Assembly: GCA_029204225.1 (NCBI GenBank) | Contig: CM055102.1 | Span: forward strand, 33,454,585 to 33,518,584 | Direction of reading: 5' to 3' | DNA: 64,000 nucleotides | Source: Diphasiastrum complanatum | Taxonomy: Eukaryota; Streptophyta; Lycopodiopsida; Lycopodiales; Lycopodiaceae | Part shown: in pieces, positions 15,950 to 26,760 of the stretch | Position numbering within the stretch: position 1 is the first letter of the stretch | Layout of the letters: the number at the start of each line of letters is the position of its first letter | Program-made: the position numbers and the translations under genes | Notes under the pieces: model-generated | The model's database searches: none | What the model was told of the DNA's origin: nothing | What the model saw: the letters and a program-made list of their open reading frames with translations, nothing else

Positions 15950-16560
15950 TAGAATTTGATGGACTTCATTTTAAAAAAATTGTGCAGAGTTATAATAACT
16001 CATTGGCCTTTGCTTCTCTTGGTGTGAATCTAGATAGATCCACTGCCAGTTCCATAGGTGGTGCATATACATTTCGAGTGTCAGGTCGGTTTTATCATCA
16101 TATCGGTGGTTTGTTGCCTATAGATAGACCTTCTTTTTCACAGAGATCATGGATGGTGATGATCTACAGATAGATCAAAGATTATCTTTGAACCCCAAGC
16201 TTAGACGTGATGTTCTCTCTCTTTTACAGAGCATGATGATGGAGGTGAATCCATTTGCTCAATGTTTTAAGAATGTTTCTCAAATCATGCGTGAGAACGT
16301 TACAAAGGATATTCGTCTCCACATAGTGTCTGGTTGTACGCAGAGTAGAGCCAATAGGCAATTCAATGCTCCTACAAGCAATGCGATTGCCGTGCTTATG
16401 CCTATAGATGAGACCCCAAGTGACATAATGTGGGATATCATATTGCACTCCATTCAGGATGGTTTGCAGCATATTACGGAGCATCATTCATCGTATGACC
16501 CATTGCATTTTGTTCTTCTCTTTTTTTACGGTACCGACGGGTGGTATTAGGGGATCCCCC
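15950..16560 (+). mobile_element. Helitron-like N-terminal domain, decayed
   Basis: The plus strand encodes the segment preceding the Rep domain in plant Helitron Rep-helicase proteins. Two overlapping frames (15950-16173 and 16149-16550) carry in order SYNNSLAFASLGVNLD, GAYTFRVSGRFYHHIGGLLP, NPKLRRDVLSLLQSMMMEVNPFAQ, QFNAPTSNAIAVLM and HHSSYDPLHFVLLFFYGTDG, which match the family's order and spacing. A frameshift near 16150-16170 and a stop after TDGWY make it a pseudogene. The part that should follow on this strand is missing; a matching piece lies inverted at 16689-17065. Confidence 0.8.
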
Positions 16561-16688
16561 ATGTGCATGTGAGAGAGGATTCACATGGTGATGATAATGA
16601 TATTCATGGTGTACATTTTGACATATGACCAATAGCTGGAATCGATTGTGTATTGATTCTAGCATATGAATCACCACTTCTATTTAGC

Positions 16689-17065
16689 TCAAAAAAAACT
16701 ATCCAAGTGGTACTTGAGTGACCATCTACGACCTCCTCTAAGTCGGCTCCACACCATACGATCATAATCTCCAATGGTGATGGGTTTGCTTTGCTGTAAT
16801 ATAATCAGCAGGTGGGCATGAGGCGATCCTCTCTTTTGGAACTCTACAACATGAAGCCTTCCTATAATGCGCCCAAATATCCCTTCCTTCTTCAACAAAT
16901 GAATCAAATGTCGAAACTTCAAGTTTGGGTTTGTAGTCATCGTGATAAACAGATCATGAGGACCCAGCTCCCTAACGACAGCCATAGCATCTTGGTACTG
17001 TTGATGCATATGACATGGTGAACCAATATAAGATGATGGAAGGACTATTCATTGCCCTATGTCGC
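16689..17065 (-). mobile_element. Helitron-like Rep domain fragment, inverted relative to its N-terminus
   Basis: On the minus strand the reading begins with VLPSSYIGSP, then MHQQYQDAMAVVRELGPHDL, FITMTTNP and HVVEFQKRGSPHAHLLIIL. These are hallmark blocks of the Helitron Rep endonuclease, including the two-histidine (HxH) metal-binding motif. The downstream tyrosine motif and the helicase are absent. The reading runs to the junction with the plus-strand fragment near 16690. The order and orientation show an inversion or a head-to-head joining of two fragments. Confidence 0.75.
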
Positions 17066-17070
17066 TAGTT

Positions 17071-17700
17071 GAAGGTGTGAAAAATGCAAAAATAAGCTTG
17101 GTAGAGGCCAAAAATCTTGTATATAGATAAACACACATCTGTGGAGCCTGTTCCCACATGTGAAAATAGTGTACTTGTCATGTACCATAATCATATAGGT
17201 TGTACATATGATTTAATTCAAGTTCTAGTGGCTAAAAAGGCCAAAAACTAGTTTTCTAGACATATGACACATGGCATCAATCTATTGCTTGCATGAGCCA
17301 CATCCTTTGGTTAGGTGTCACATCCCATGTGTAGAGGACAGCTCACATGTGTGGAATAAGCTGAAGTTAACGATTTTGACTTCTAGAAATTTTTTGGAAA
17401 ACAACACTGGAGAAGCTACTGAAACTGATGAGATGGAATAGAAGCAATTTATGTTGAATTGTAATTCGAATATTCCTTTGTGATAAATATTACTGACGAA
17501 TTGGATTGTTGTTATAAATAGAAATTGCTTTATTTTGTTAAAAAATAATATCTATTTTTGAAAACACGTCCCTCTATATAAGAGTGGGGGTTTTCATTTT
17601 GTTGTCACTTCTTGCTTTGTTGAAATTTCTTTCCTCATAATTTAGCTTGTCTTGTTCAATTAGACTACTAGTTTGCTGGTAAATTAGTGTTCTTAGTTGC
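17071..17700. other. Non-coding; possible element-terminal region
   Basis: No coding signal. Short related words (CCCACATGTGAAAAT, TCACATCCCATGTGTAG, GCTCACATGTGTGGAA) recur at about 17150-17365, as in a transposon subterminal region. This is a weak observation. Confidence 0.3.
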
Positions 17701-17706
17701 ATAACA

Positions 17707-18880
17707 ATGTCGTCCTCTAGAATAGAGTTGGCCAATCTGCTAGCCTCCACATAGTTTTTAGATCAGTTAGATCATATTTATTGTATGTTTACCGGTAGAA
17801 TAGACACGCTTGCCACTCTACGGGCTAATACGGATGCATTCACGTATGTGAGTGAGTATATAGATGAAACTTTGAAGCCTTATGCCATACAAATTACTGG
17901 CTCAACTATTATGTGGATTCCATATAACTTGCTTAGTTATATATGGGAAGGAGATAAATCCTTTATCGCTCGTCTCAACAGATTTATTAGTCACTTGGGT
18001 AACAATAATTACTTGGAGCTGACCAAGGATCAGCTGAAAACTTTTGATCTTGAAAGTGTAGGATAGTGAGCAGGTGAACGAGATGCACGACTTGGGTGAA
18101 GAGGAAGATTTATCCTCGAAGCACGATGCAGTCTTGGCTGCGCAAGAGGCAACAGGTGCATCCACATTAGCGGAGCCATAATATATAGATGAGTCCGATG
18201 ATGTCGTGCTTCGAATCAATGGCCTTGCTCCAATCATCATTGATGGGCAAGAGTATGTGTTCATGCATGACTTGCAACATATTCTCGGCTTGCGAGAAGA
18301 TGAGATGCTGGCAGCATTGGTAAATTTGCAGAATGGCAGTTCCACTTTCGACCACACCCAGCCCGACAACATGTATGAGAAGCTGATCGGGCATGACACA
18401 AACACCACCGAGCAAGCACTGGCAAGAGTGTTTTTCCAATTGAAAACGCTTCAACCACCACCAGTTCAAACGAGGCCATTCGAGGTACTCGAAGGGAAAA
18501 CTGTTGACATGAAGTACAAAGGCAAAGGAATTGAGCTTGCACAAATCGAAGACATTGATGAAGGGACCGAGGCAAGTCTGACCCAACAATTCAACTTGCG
18601 TATTTTTGTTATGTTTGTTTGTCTTCATTATACTCATTTTGCAATAATTTGGACCAAATGCAGGACGCAATGGAGATTGATGCATTTGCAACGCGAAGGG
18701 GTGGCGTTCGAGAGAAAGTTGAAGCAGGAACTCTGGACAGGCCTATGGCCCACTACATTGGGAACTTGTCCAACAACTTTACTTTCTGCTTCAGCAACAA
18801 GTACAGCCCTGATGGACCACGGAGCTTCTTAAATGCAAAGCACTCTCCAAGCATATTAGTGAGGTTGAGTTGTCACCGTC
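17707..18880 (+). pseudogene. Unrecognised decayed transposon-type gene A
   Basis: Reading begins at ATG 17707 (MSSSRIELANLLAST) and runs to 18066 with one in-frame TAG near 17757. It resumes one frame later with an acidic stretch (NEMHDLGEEEDLSSKHDA), a TAA before YIDESDD, and a long open block to about 18590 (VLRINGLAPIIIDGQEYVFM; HDLQHILGLREDEMLAALVN). A likely intron (acceptor CAAATGCAG, exon from about 18664) leads to a Gln-rich helical segment (LHWELVQQL) ending near a donor-like CACAG|GTTTTT. Residue composition and the stops at plausible Gln positions say former coding sequence. I recognise no domain and infer no function. Confidence 0.5.
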
Positions 18881-18928
18881 AGCGCCACAGGTTTTTTTCT
18901 CTAATAAAAATTTCTCGTCTTTTTTTCG

Positions 18929-19016
18929 TGGCGTGAAAATCACGCCAGGGCGTGACCAGGGCCGTTTGACCAAGTCAAATGGCCCCTGGTTGCGCCCTGG
19001 CGTGATTTTCATGCCA
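18929..19016. repeat. Foldback hairpin, 42-43 bp arms, 3-nt loop
   Basis: Left arm starts TGGCGTGAAAATCACGCC, right arm ends GGCGTGATTTTCATGCCA, with loop CAA at 18971-18973. Arms pair with only a few mismatches and one 1-nt bulge. It is far longer than any RNA terminator and is probably a tiny foldback or MITE-like insertion. It lies about 250 bp beyond the stop of the H3-like gene on the minus strand. Confidence 0.8.
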
Positions 19017-19266
19017 AGGCATGGGAACCTATCTTAGCTACAACATGCTTAAAGAAACTACCATTCCCATAGTACTGAAAATTTTAAATTAGTGCATTTA
19101 CATAGATGGTACTAAAATTTTCAAATCACTGCATTCACATAAACAGTGTTGAAATCATATATTAAACTCAATCACAACAATTTGCATTCACATAGCCTAA
19201 AATTCTTCAAAATACTTGACACCAAATCTTCAGTATATTATAAATAAAATCATGTACATGATATTT

Positions 19267-19929
19267 TTAATCGCACTCTCTCCTTAGCCTTCTAGCTAGG
19301 TGGAGATCCTTCGGGAGTATTGTGACTCTCTTCCCGTGTACTGCGCACAAAAATGAGTCCTCAAAAAGTTGTGTTAGGTACATTTCCGCAGACTCTTGTA
19401 TTGCGGATACAACATCTGTCGTAACTCTGTTCCCCAAGGAAAATTCATCGACTATTTCTTTTACAAGCCTCACAGAAGTGGCCCTAGGTATCAAAAAATT
19501 TACGGACTTCTAATAGCTCTGTATATCCTAGAGCCACTTTGCGATCCTGCGCTTCCTACGCGGTCGAGGAGGTGGTGGCTGCATTCTACGGAGCTCCTTT
19601 CCAGCCCATGGTGTTGCACGAGGGGCCGGCCTACCCCTGCCACGCTCTACGGTCCTACTTGGGCCAGCTGCGGCAGAACTTGGAGGTGGTGGAGGTGGTA
19701 AAAGAGGTGGTGGAGGTGGTGGTGGTGGAGGTGGTGGAGGTGGAGGTGGAGGTGGTAGAGGCGATGGAGGTGGTGGAGGCGGAGGCGGTGGAGGTGGAGG
19801 CAGTGGAGACGATGTTGGCGGTGTGGGCAGTGGTGATGGCTGCTGAGCTGTAGGGTTCCGTCGCTTTGATGTAGACCTGCCTTGCGAGGATTCTTTCTCT
19901 TTCACTCGTTTGCTCCTCTCCCTGACCAT
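19267..19929 (-). pseudogene. Histone-H3-like gene 1 with basic and polyproline tail; two in-frame TAG
   Basis: A single frame runs 19929 to 19267 (220 codons before the stop), interrupted by TAG at 19530-19528 and 19512-19510. The first about 35 residues are basic (MVRERSKRVKEKESSQGRS...), followed by a Pro-rich block (about 35-85) and an Arg/Pro linker. The H3 core then reads DIQSY[stop]KSVNFLIPRA (alphaN), SVRLVKEIVDEF (alpha1), VVSAIQESAEMYLTQLFEDS (alpha2) and GKRVTILPKDLHLARRLRRE (loop 2/alpha3). These align to H3 without gaps, including the constant loop 1 length. Loop 1 is therefore not lengthened as in centromeric H3. The TAG after Tyr sits where H3 has Gln (CAG to TAG). Known role of the family: nucleosome core. 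Here it is probably a pseudogene unless the stops are removed by splicing. Confidence 0.75.
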
Positions 19930-19983
19930 CTATGGGTCGCCTTCTGCTTCATCCCTGTTGTGTGCAACATCGGGATGCCCTCG

Positions 19984-20430
19984 TCAGAACCACCCACCAG
20001 CAACGACATCATCGGAAATGCTAGTGTGGACTCGTTTGGATCCGAATGTTGGATTCATATTACCAGTAATCTCTTTGAGAAGTTGCCTCTTCGTCAATTC
20101 AATAGTCAGTTGGTCAACATATGGCCACTCGTGAGAATCAATCGCAGGCTCAGAAATTGGTGCTAATTTGCCTTGGCCAAAGTTTTTTTTTGGAACTTCG
20201 TACATGTGATTGTAAAAGAAAATGCCCATTTTGATCAGGGCAGAGGATGCCAACCCACCATATATTAGTTCTCCATATTTGGCGTGTATGGTGGAGAATT
20301 TTCCAGTGAAGGACTTCACGTTTTGCCAGTCGAAGCTATTTGAAGGAAAGACATCTACACCAGGCATTAATGCAACATTATTATCCATTACAATGACATA
20401 ATAATAATTCAAACATAATAGATAATACAA
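19984..20430 (-). pseudogene. Unrecognised ORF B next to the H3-like gene
   Basis: Open for 148 codons; the convincing part begins at MDNNVALMPGVDVFPSNSFD and ends GGWF-stop, about 55 bp upstream of the H3-like start on the same strand. Composition (Trp, Tyr, His spread evenly; LASSALIKMGIFFYNHMYE) looks like a real globular protein. No family recognised. It could be an upstream exon or a separate element gene. Confidence 0.4.
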
Positions 20431-20639
20431 GAATAAAAGAGGTGAGACCTACAATGTGACTTTTGGTAGATCTTGAAATCGTGGATCCTTCCTTTCCAAT
20501 GGTAGCACGCCCCGCTACGTATTGGAGTCCAATAGGTTGAATTATGAACTTAAGAGCAAACGTAAGAGGAGCAACCTGGCAGAAAGAATGGAACGTGCGT
20601 GAGAGCTCTGGATCTCGTTCAATAGGCCACGGTACATCA

Positions 20640-21563
20640 AAGGGGTGAAGCTGGACTACGAGTAAAAGAATGGTCCAATTTTATCAAGGATTGTCAGGCA
20701 TTCTTGGCAGTCAGCTCGTCGAAACATTGAAGGGAAGGTTGCCCTTGAAGACTTTGTATCAAACATTTGAGGAGTATACCATAATCTTGTTGCATTCAAA
20801 TGACACATTTAATAATTTGCTGGAAGTTATGAAGCGTTATGTGGTCGGGTCTCTTCCATACGATGAGCCAAATTTGCACCTCAAACGTCAAAAGACCATT
20901 CCACTCACTGTCAGATTTTTCAGATTGTTGCGGTACTTGCCGGACCCAATTTGTAACAAGGTATGCAAAAAAACTCTTGGAGGGCCAATTATATTTTGGC
21001 ATACTTTGGACAATGATCTGCCAACGGATGTGCAGTATGACAAAGAGACAATAAATCTCCTATCCTCATCTATCAACAAAAAGTTTGTTTACAATTGGAC
21101 AAAAGCGGCTACAAGCAGTAGCAGAAGCATATCATCGAAGCTGTAAACTAATATTCCACCCTCTTTAACGTAATTTGTTCAAAAAATAAAAGAAAAACTA
21201 AATCAAACACAGGGTCATGCGGGGAGCAACGCCGACACTTCCTGGAGATTATTTTGCAACGTGAAGACCTCCAAAAAAATTTGAAGCGATTTGTTGTGGG
21301 GTTGACGAATCAAACTTCATGGTTGTTCCTTCATCTGCTTGGGAGAATCTGACATTGTACATTTTTTATGATATTGAGTCAATTAGCTCAAGTTACATCA
21401 CTACATTGGTGCGGCACTGCGTGGCCACCCTCATGGCAGAACACAAATTGTGTGTTATTGTGCTATTTTTGGAACAAAGTATTAAAGAGGGAGTCAAGGA
21501 AAGCTTAAAATCAATGCAGGACATAAAACTCTCAATATTCAAGGGCTTGCTACCCCTTTAAAG
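20640..21563 (+). pseudogene. Unrecognised decayed gene C (two exon-like blocks)
   Basis: The first block, 20670-21146, is open for 158 codons (MVQFYQGLSGILGSQLVETL... LPDPICNKVCKKTLGGPIIF). It ends near a donor-like GCT|GTAAAC. The second begins after CAAACACAG at about 21213 (RGATPTLPGDYFAT, TGA, RPPKKFEAI) and runs open to 21561. The TGA stands where CGA is plausible. Both blocks look formerly coding. No domain recognised, but the location suggests membership of the same mobile element as ORFs A and B and the H3-like gene. Confidence 0.4.
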
Positions 21564-21564
21564 C

Positions 21565-24500
21565 AAGGCGGAGTGCAAATGCAAAATTTGCAACCTATTC
21601 TATATGTCCTATACAATGCGAATGCACCAAGTGATCTAAGCGCCTGTGTGCATAGTAAAGTCAAATTTTTGAGTTTGTGTTTTGGAGATTAAGGGAAGGT
21701 GCCTAAAAAATTTGTGACCTGTAGTCTGGTTGCTAAAGAAGGCATCAACTCCATTGTTGAGTCTTTCTCTGCTCCTCAATGGTCGGTCTGCTTGTTCAGG
21801 TTATCTTACTGTGGCGCCGCTATTAAATGTCATGGGTCGCAAACTTATATGCGTCGACTCTCCGAAAAACATCGGGCGGACTAAGTCTTATCTCGGTGTT
21901 GTAAGATCTTTGCAGTCGGGTTCTGAAAGCTAGTCTTTCGGAGAACCGCAATCGAGGGATGTGGGTTCTCATGATGTAGATTTAGATTCAGGTTCAAATA
22001 TCACTTAGGGCAATGCATAGATGCATATATTTTGTAATACATTGTAAATGCTCCAGGCGGTAGGGGTTGTTATCGCCATTTTCCATAATATAATAGACAA
22101 ACTCACTTTCAAAATCAGTTGTTATGGATGTTTGTTGAATGTCTCATAAGATATTTGAATATTTTCATTTGTATCAAAATCAGTTGTGATAGATGTCTGT
22201 TGAATATCGCATAAGATGTTTGAATATATTCAGATGCTAGTCATCATGTTGTTGCAATTATATTGAAAGCAGTGTCAATTTAAATGATGTTTTTATCGCT
22301 AGATGATACCAATTTAGATGGATAAATCAAAGTATCAATTATATCAAAAATATGTTAAATTTGATGTGTTGTAAATTCTCGAGTCCATTTCTGAAAATGG
22401 ACTTTGGAAAAGTCCAAAATTAATCGAGACAGTGTTTATTATGGCCCAACCTTTTCAATCATATCATCCTATTGTGACTTATCTTGCATCTCTTCTATAA
22501 ATTGTTTTATCCAATTGAACTGTATGTTTACTTTTCAACAAAATAGAATAATGCTGGAGCGCAAACTTTGCCAGAGCATTTTCAACACTTTCATCCTATT
22601 TTATATAAGCATGTAATTTAAGCATATGTCAAATGTGAAAAAAAAAAATTGAAAGCTTTACAACTAACTATGTATTAGTTGTGGGCAAGAAATGAAATAA
22701 GTCTAAATTATCTAAAATGACATTGGAATGGATATTTGCAATCGATGGCTTGATATATATCTAATACATAAACACTAACTGAAGGACATTAAACAACATA
22801 TATACGGGCAAAAAGAAGATAGAACAATCACAAAAGAGAAGAAGCGGGTGTAATATCTATTCAACATGCAAAAGGCCGATTCAAAGGCGTCAAATTGCTA
22901 TTTTGTGCACAAAATAGATATCAAATAGCCAAAAAAAAAAAAAGATGTTGTCGTTTTAGACAGTTCTATGGTTTCATCCTTGGGACCTAGAATGGCCCAA
23001 GGTGTCCCTGTTTATGAAGTTTAATGGGCTCAAAATGGCTTTCAATATTATGGCTTTAGAGTTGTTCCTTGTGACTAAATGAGTTGTTCCTTGTGACTAA
23101 ATAAAAAATCAGGCATATTTCATCTTTTTAGGACTTTCATTGCTCTTCATCTCTTAAGAACGTACATTTCAATATTTTTCATCTTTTCAAAAGAATAGCT
23201 TCACTAACCAATGAAAGAGTTGTCACACTTATCACAAAACTTTTGGAGGTTTTCGAGCACTTCATTTTCACATACAATAAACATTTCATAACACTTCTCA
23301 ATTTCGACATTATACAGACTTCAACAAGAGATTCATTAGAAAACTTGGAAATAAATGGCTTGCGGCTTTTTTTCTTTAAAGGTTGAAGATTTGGATGAAG
23401 TACGTGAACTTCACATGTAACAAACCTCATACTTGACTTTGACATGTGAGAAACTATAGATCTTTTAAATTTAGCAAAGAACCTCTCTTTTCACTTGTGT
23501 TCAGGAAAGCCGACATCTCTTGAGAATGGAACCGGCATCTTTCTTTAAAAATTGATTTCATAAAAAATTTACAAGAAGTTGACTTTCAAAGGGCTGACAA
23601 TTTTTTTTTTAAATGCAAGAAATTTTAGGTTTGTCATTTTTCACATGGAGGAAATTTGTGTGGTAAAGTAGGTAGATCCTTGTAAAAGTTGGGTTGAGTC
23701 AATAAAATAAAATTTTAATGTACATATATAGTTTTGCTGGCAAGAAAATTGAGATTTAGGATCTAGAAGGCAAATTTTTTTAAAAACTAACAACTTCAAA
23801 AAAAATGTAGGAAATTAGAGAGAAACCTCAAGGAGGTTTCCTTAACAATAATTATCACCATAAAATTATGTTGGTTACTTGGCTTTTCAAAAGTTTTAAA
23901 AGTTTCAAAAACAAGAGTAAAGGATAGTCATTCACTTTTTGCCCTATTTTAAAAGGTTGTCACCGTTTCTTTGTCCTCACAAGCTTGCCCTTAGATGTGG
24001 GTCTTCCTTATCTTTAATCTAAAATTGGTAGATTCCAAGTAGGTCTTCAGTGGTAGCAAGTAAGCTACTAAAGGTTGAGGGCATCATGGGTATGTTGGAT
24101 TTTGTCTAGATGCTCACCCCCTCACCCGGGCACAATAATGTTGCACAACAACACGGGTTGCTCAAGGGGTGAGAGGGTTTGTCATTTTTCTTGAAATCAG
24201 CTCATGGGGAGAACCCGTTCTATCTAACCGATTGTTGTCTAAAGCAATGTGAAGAGGTCCCTGGCAGCACGTTCTCAGACCTACCGTCTCCTTGAAATAC
24301 AAAAGCGATCGAATATTCTTTTATATTCATTCAACTTTAAAGGCTTGTTTGTATTACCACTGCTGGCCTCGTGGAGAGGCCAATGCTTCTATACAGATCA
24401 ACTGTTAATAGATTACAGCTTATACTTCGTTTTTATTTCTTAATGTACGGTTAGTTTTCCGCGAGAAAAAAAAAACTGTTAAAAGATGGCGCAGTTCTGC

Positions 24501-25160
24501 AGTCGTAGCACGTGCTAAAGAAGGAAACACAAAGCTTTTGATCCTTCATTGCAGCCCACAGTGCATGAAATGGATCGTGGAGGCTACCTGCATGTACAAC
24601 ATTTGTTTCATTCTATCGTCAAAAGTGAAATCATTACCTTGCAGTTTTCTATCAATCAGTAAGACGAAGCAAGATTGAAAATCATTTAAGAAACACTTTT
24701 CCTTGAATTTACATCAGAAGCACATCCAATGATCTTTTGTTGCAGTGCTCAGAGAGGTGGATGTATAGTTATCTATGCAGGCCATATAAAGATGAACAAC
24801 ATCATGATGAAACCATGATTCACTTATATGGCAGTCCTTGCCAAAAACCAAGGATTAAGAGGCCGCCCTTTCCATGTCCAACCCCTCACCCCAGCGATGC
24901 ATCAACTTGCGTCAGCTTTTCGTTTCCCAAAAATAATTCAGATCTATATTTTTCCTGTTTTCATAGCCTATACAATCATTACAATTTTAAGCATACAATC
25001 ATGGCGGATCTTTTCACTCTCATACCATGTTGAGAAATGATTAGAATCATGGTGTTAATTCGTCTATGATCACATAGCGGAATCATTCATCGATACATCT
25101 TGAAAGATTAACGCACGAGAGAGATCACTTCATCATTAGTTTTTCATTACACAAGGATGC
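21565..25160. other. Intergenic, no gene recognised
   Basis: AT-rich. 22090-22230 has a tandem duplication around 'TCAGTTGT(T/G)AT(G/A)GATG...TTGAAT'. The minus frame 23179-23445 (88 codons, Ser/Lys-rich) has no recognisable domain. Confidence 0.45.
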
Positions 25161-25161
25161 A

Positions 25162-25164
<3 letters not shown>

Positions 25165-25192
<28 letters not shown>
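25165..25192. repeat. (GA)n microsatellite
   Basis: About 28 bp of GA, one of two tracts in the window with GA on the plus strand. Confidence 0.9.
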
Positions 25193-25198
<6 letters not shown>

Positions 25199-25325
25199 TA
25201 TGTCATCATGATTGATCTCCTCTCCCATCCCCTTCAGCCTTAGAAGCACGATTTGGGCCTGGCACATGGCACACTAAATGTGCTCCATGTGGGGCTGCTG
25301 CCCACAAGCACTGCCTGATGAGATG

Positions 25326-25492
25326 TGTGCCGGGGAAAAATTTCTCAGCAGGCCCAGTGCCAATTTCTTGTGAGCAAGTGTGAATTTTTTTTTTTCATAC
25401 ATTGTGTGTGCCTGGGAAAAGTTTCTCAGCAGGCCCAATGCCAATTTCTTGTGAGCATTGAGTGTGAATTTTTTTGTTTTCATACATTGTTA
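25326..25492. repeat. Tandem duplication, unit about 83 bp
   Basis: Two adjacent copies of a unit containing GGGAAAA(A/G)TTTCTCAGCAGG, CCCA(G/A)TGCCAATTTCTTGTG and TTTTCATACATTGT, with few differences. Confidence 0.85.
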
Positions 25493-25704
25493 AGCAACTA
25501 GTAGCTGTTATATACAACATATATACAACTTGGTCAAACCATTTACGCAGCTGGGCTCCTTAGATGTCATTGTACAATAGTCGGGATTCAAATTTGCACT
25601 TTTTTTTATGGCAGTCAACAACTCTACCCATACACCCCACTCGGATGGACGAGTGTGAATGTTCACTTAGTATTGCTTTTTATATGTACTATGGAATGGG
25701 CCGG

Positions 25705-25799
25705 CGGGCACATGCCATTCTACACGGTAAAGATTTCTAAAATTCTTTTAGGCAACCCGGAGGGGCCGAGCCTAAAGATTTCAGAATGGCATGTGCCCG
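25705..25799. repeat. Short MITE-like inverted repeat
   Basis: Perfect 17-bp arms, CGGGCACATGCCATTCT (25705-25721) and its reverse complement (25783-25799), around a 61-bp centre. Weaker similarity extends outward (ATGGAATG / CTTTCCAT) and inward (TAAAGATTTC on both sides). Confidence 0.75.
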
Positions 25800-25814
25800 T
25801 CACTTTCCATTGGG

Positions 25815-26755
25815 TAATGGATACTTTGAAAATTTTTACATGCTCATTATAAAGCATAATGAGCATTTTGACTTTTTCCAACCACTCTAACGCCACCACA
25901 AGGCAATCTGGCACCTGACGCCTAACACGCAAGCTGGAATACGTACAAAATACTTTTTTTAAAAAAAAAACAAATGCCTAATTGCTTCTTAATTTGTTCA
26001 AAAAGTGGGTAGAATAGACACAAAGTATCCATTATGGTTAATAAAAAATTCTATTTAAAAGGCCTTGTTTATGATCAATAAGTTGTGTTTTATCAATGGA
26101 CAATGGTGTTTTGTCTTAATTTTATTACTTCTCATATTGTGCATTAACTTAGTCTGCCAACTAAAATTAGTGAGAACCTTAGATATAAGATATATCTAGT
26201 CTCAGGAGTACAATTGAAAACTTGGGATGTTAGAATATCATAACACAATTTATGCTCCACATTGTAGTTGGATATAACTAGAGCAAATGATAGTAATAGG
26301 TGATGCCTTTCCCCTATTTTTGCAAGTGGCCCCTCATTTTTCTTGTTACTCCATTTGGTTATATAATACATATACTCTTTTCGTCTGATATCATGAAAAT
26401 TACTATGAGTTGAGTCTTGCATCAATATTATTTTCGTCTATAAATATACGCGCCTTTCTGAATTTCTGATAATTTGTTGATCTAGTTTTATATCAGATTT
26501 GAACACGCCTGTCAAACCATTGAAATAGCTGGATGATGTAACTATTTTTTTGAGATGTTCCACCGTGTTGTGTATTTCGATAAAATGTTGCTCTGGCTTT
26601 CCAATGCGATTTCTCCATTCCTTGTGACGATTAAATACTTAGACTGTCGTAAGCTTTTGCAAAAAATGATGCATGATGCAATATCAGAGATACAAATATT
26701 GTCATATTAATCATTTTAAATTTAGTACATGTGCAATGAGATTATAATTCTAAGA
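25815..26755. other. Intergenic, no gene recognised
   Basis: Nothing beyond short unrecognised frames. Confidence 0.45.
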
Positions 26756-26760
26756 TTTAG

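Noticed and set aside
18929-19016. Animal-type histone mRNA 3' stem-loop
   Set aside because: Stem is 42 bp, not 6 bp, the sequence does not match, and plants polyadenylate histone mRNAs.
19267-19494. Centromeric H3 (CENH3)
   Set aside because: Loop 1 has the same length as canonical H3 and lacks the insertion and Trp typical of CENH3; the tail is also unlike known CENH3 tails.
19539-19853. Plus-strand Val/Glu-rich ORF opposite H3-like gene 1
   Set aside because: It is the antisense shadow of the proline tract.
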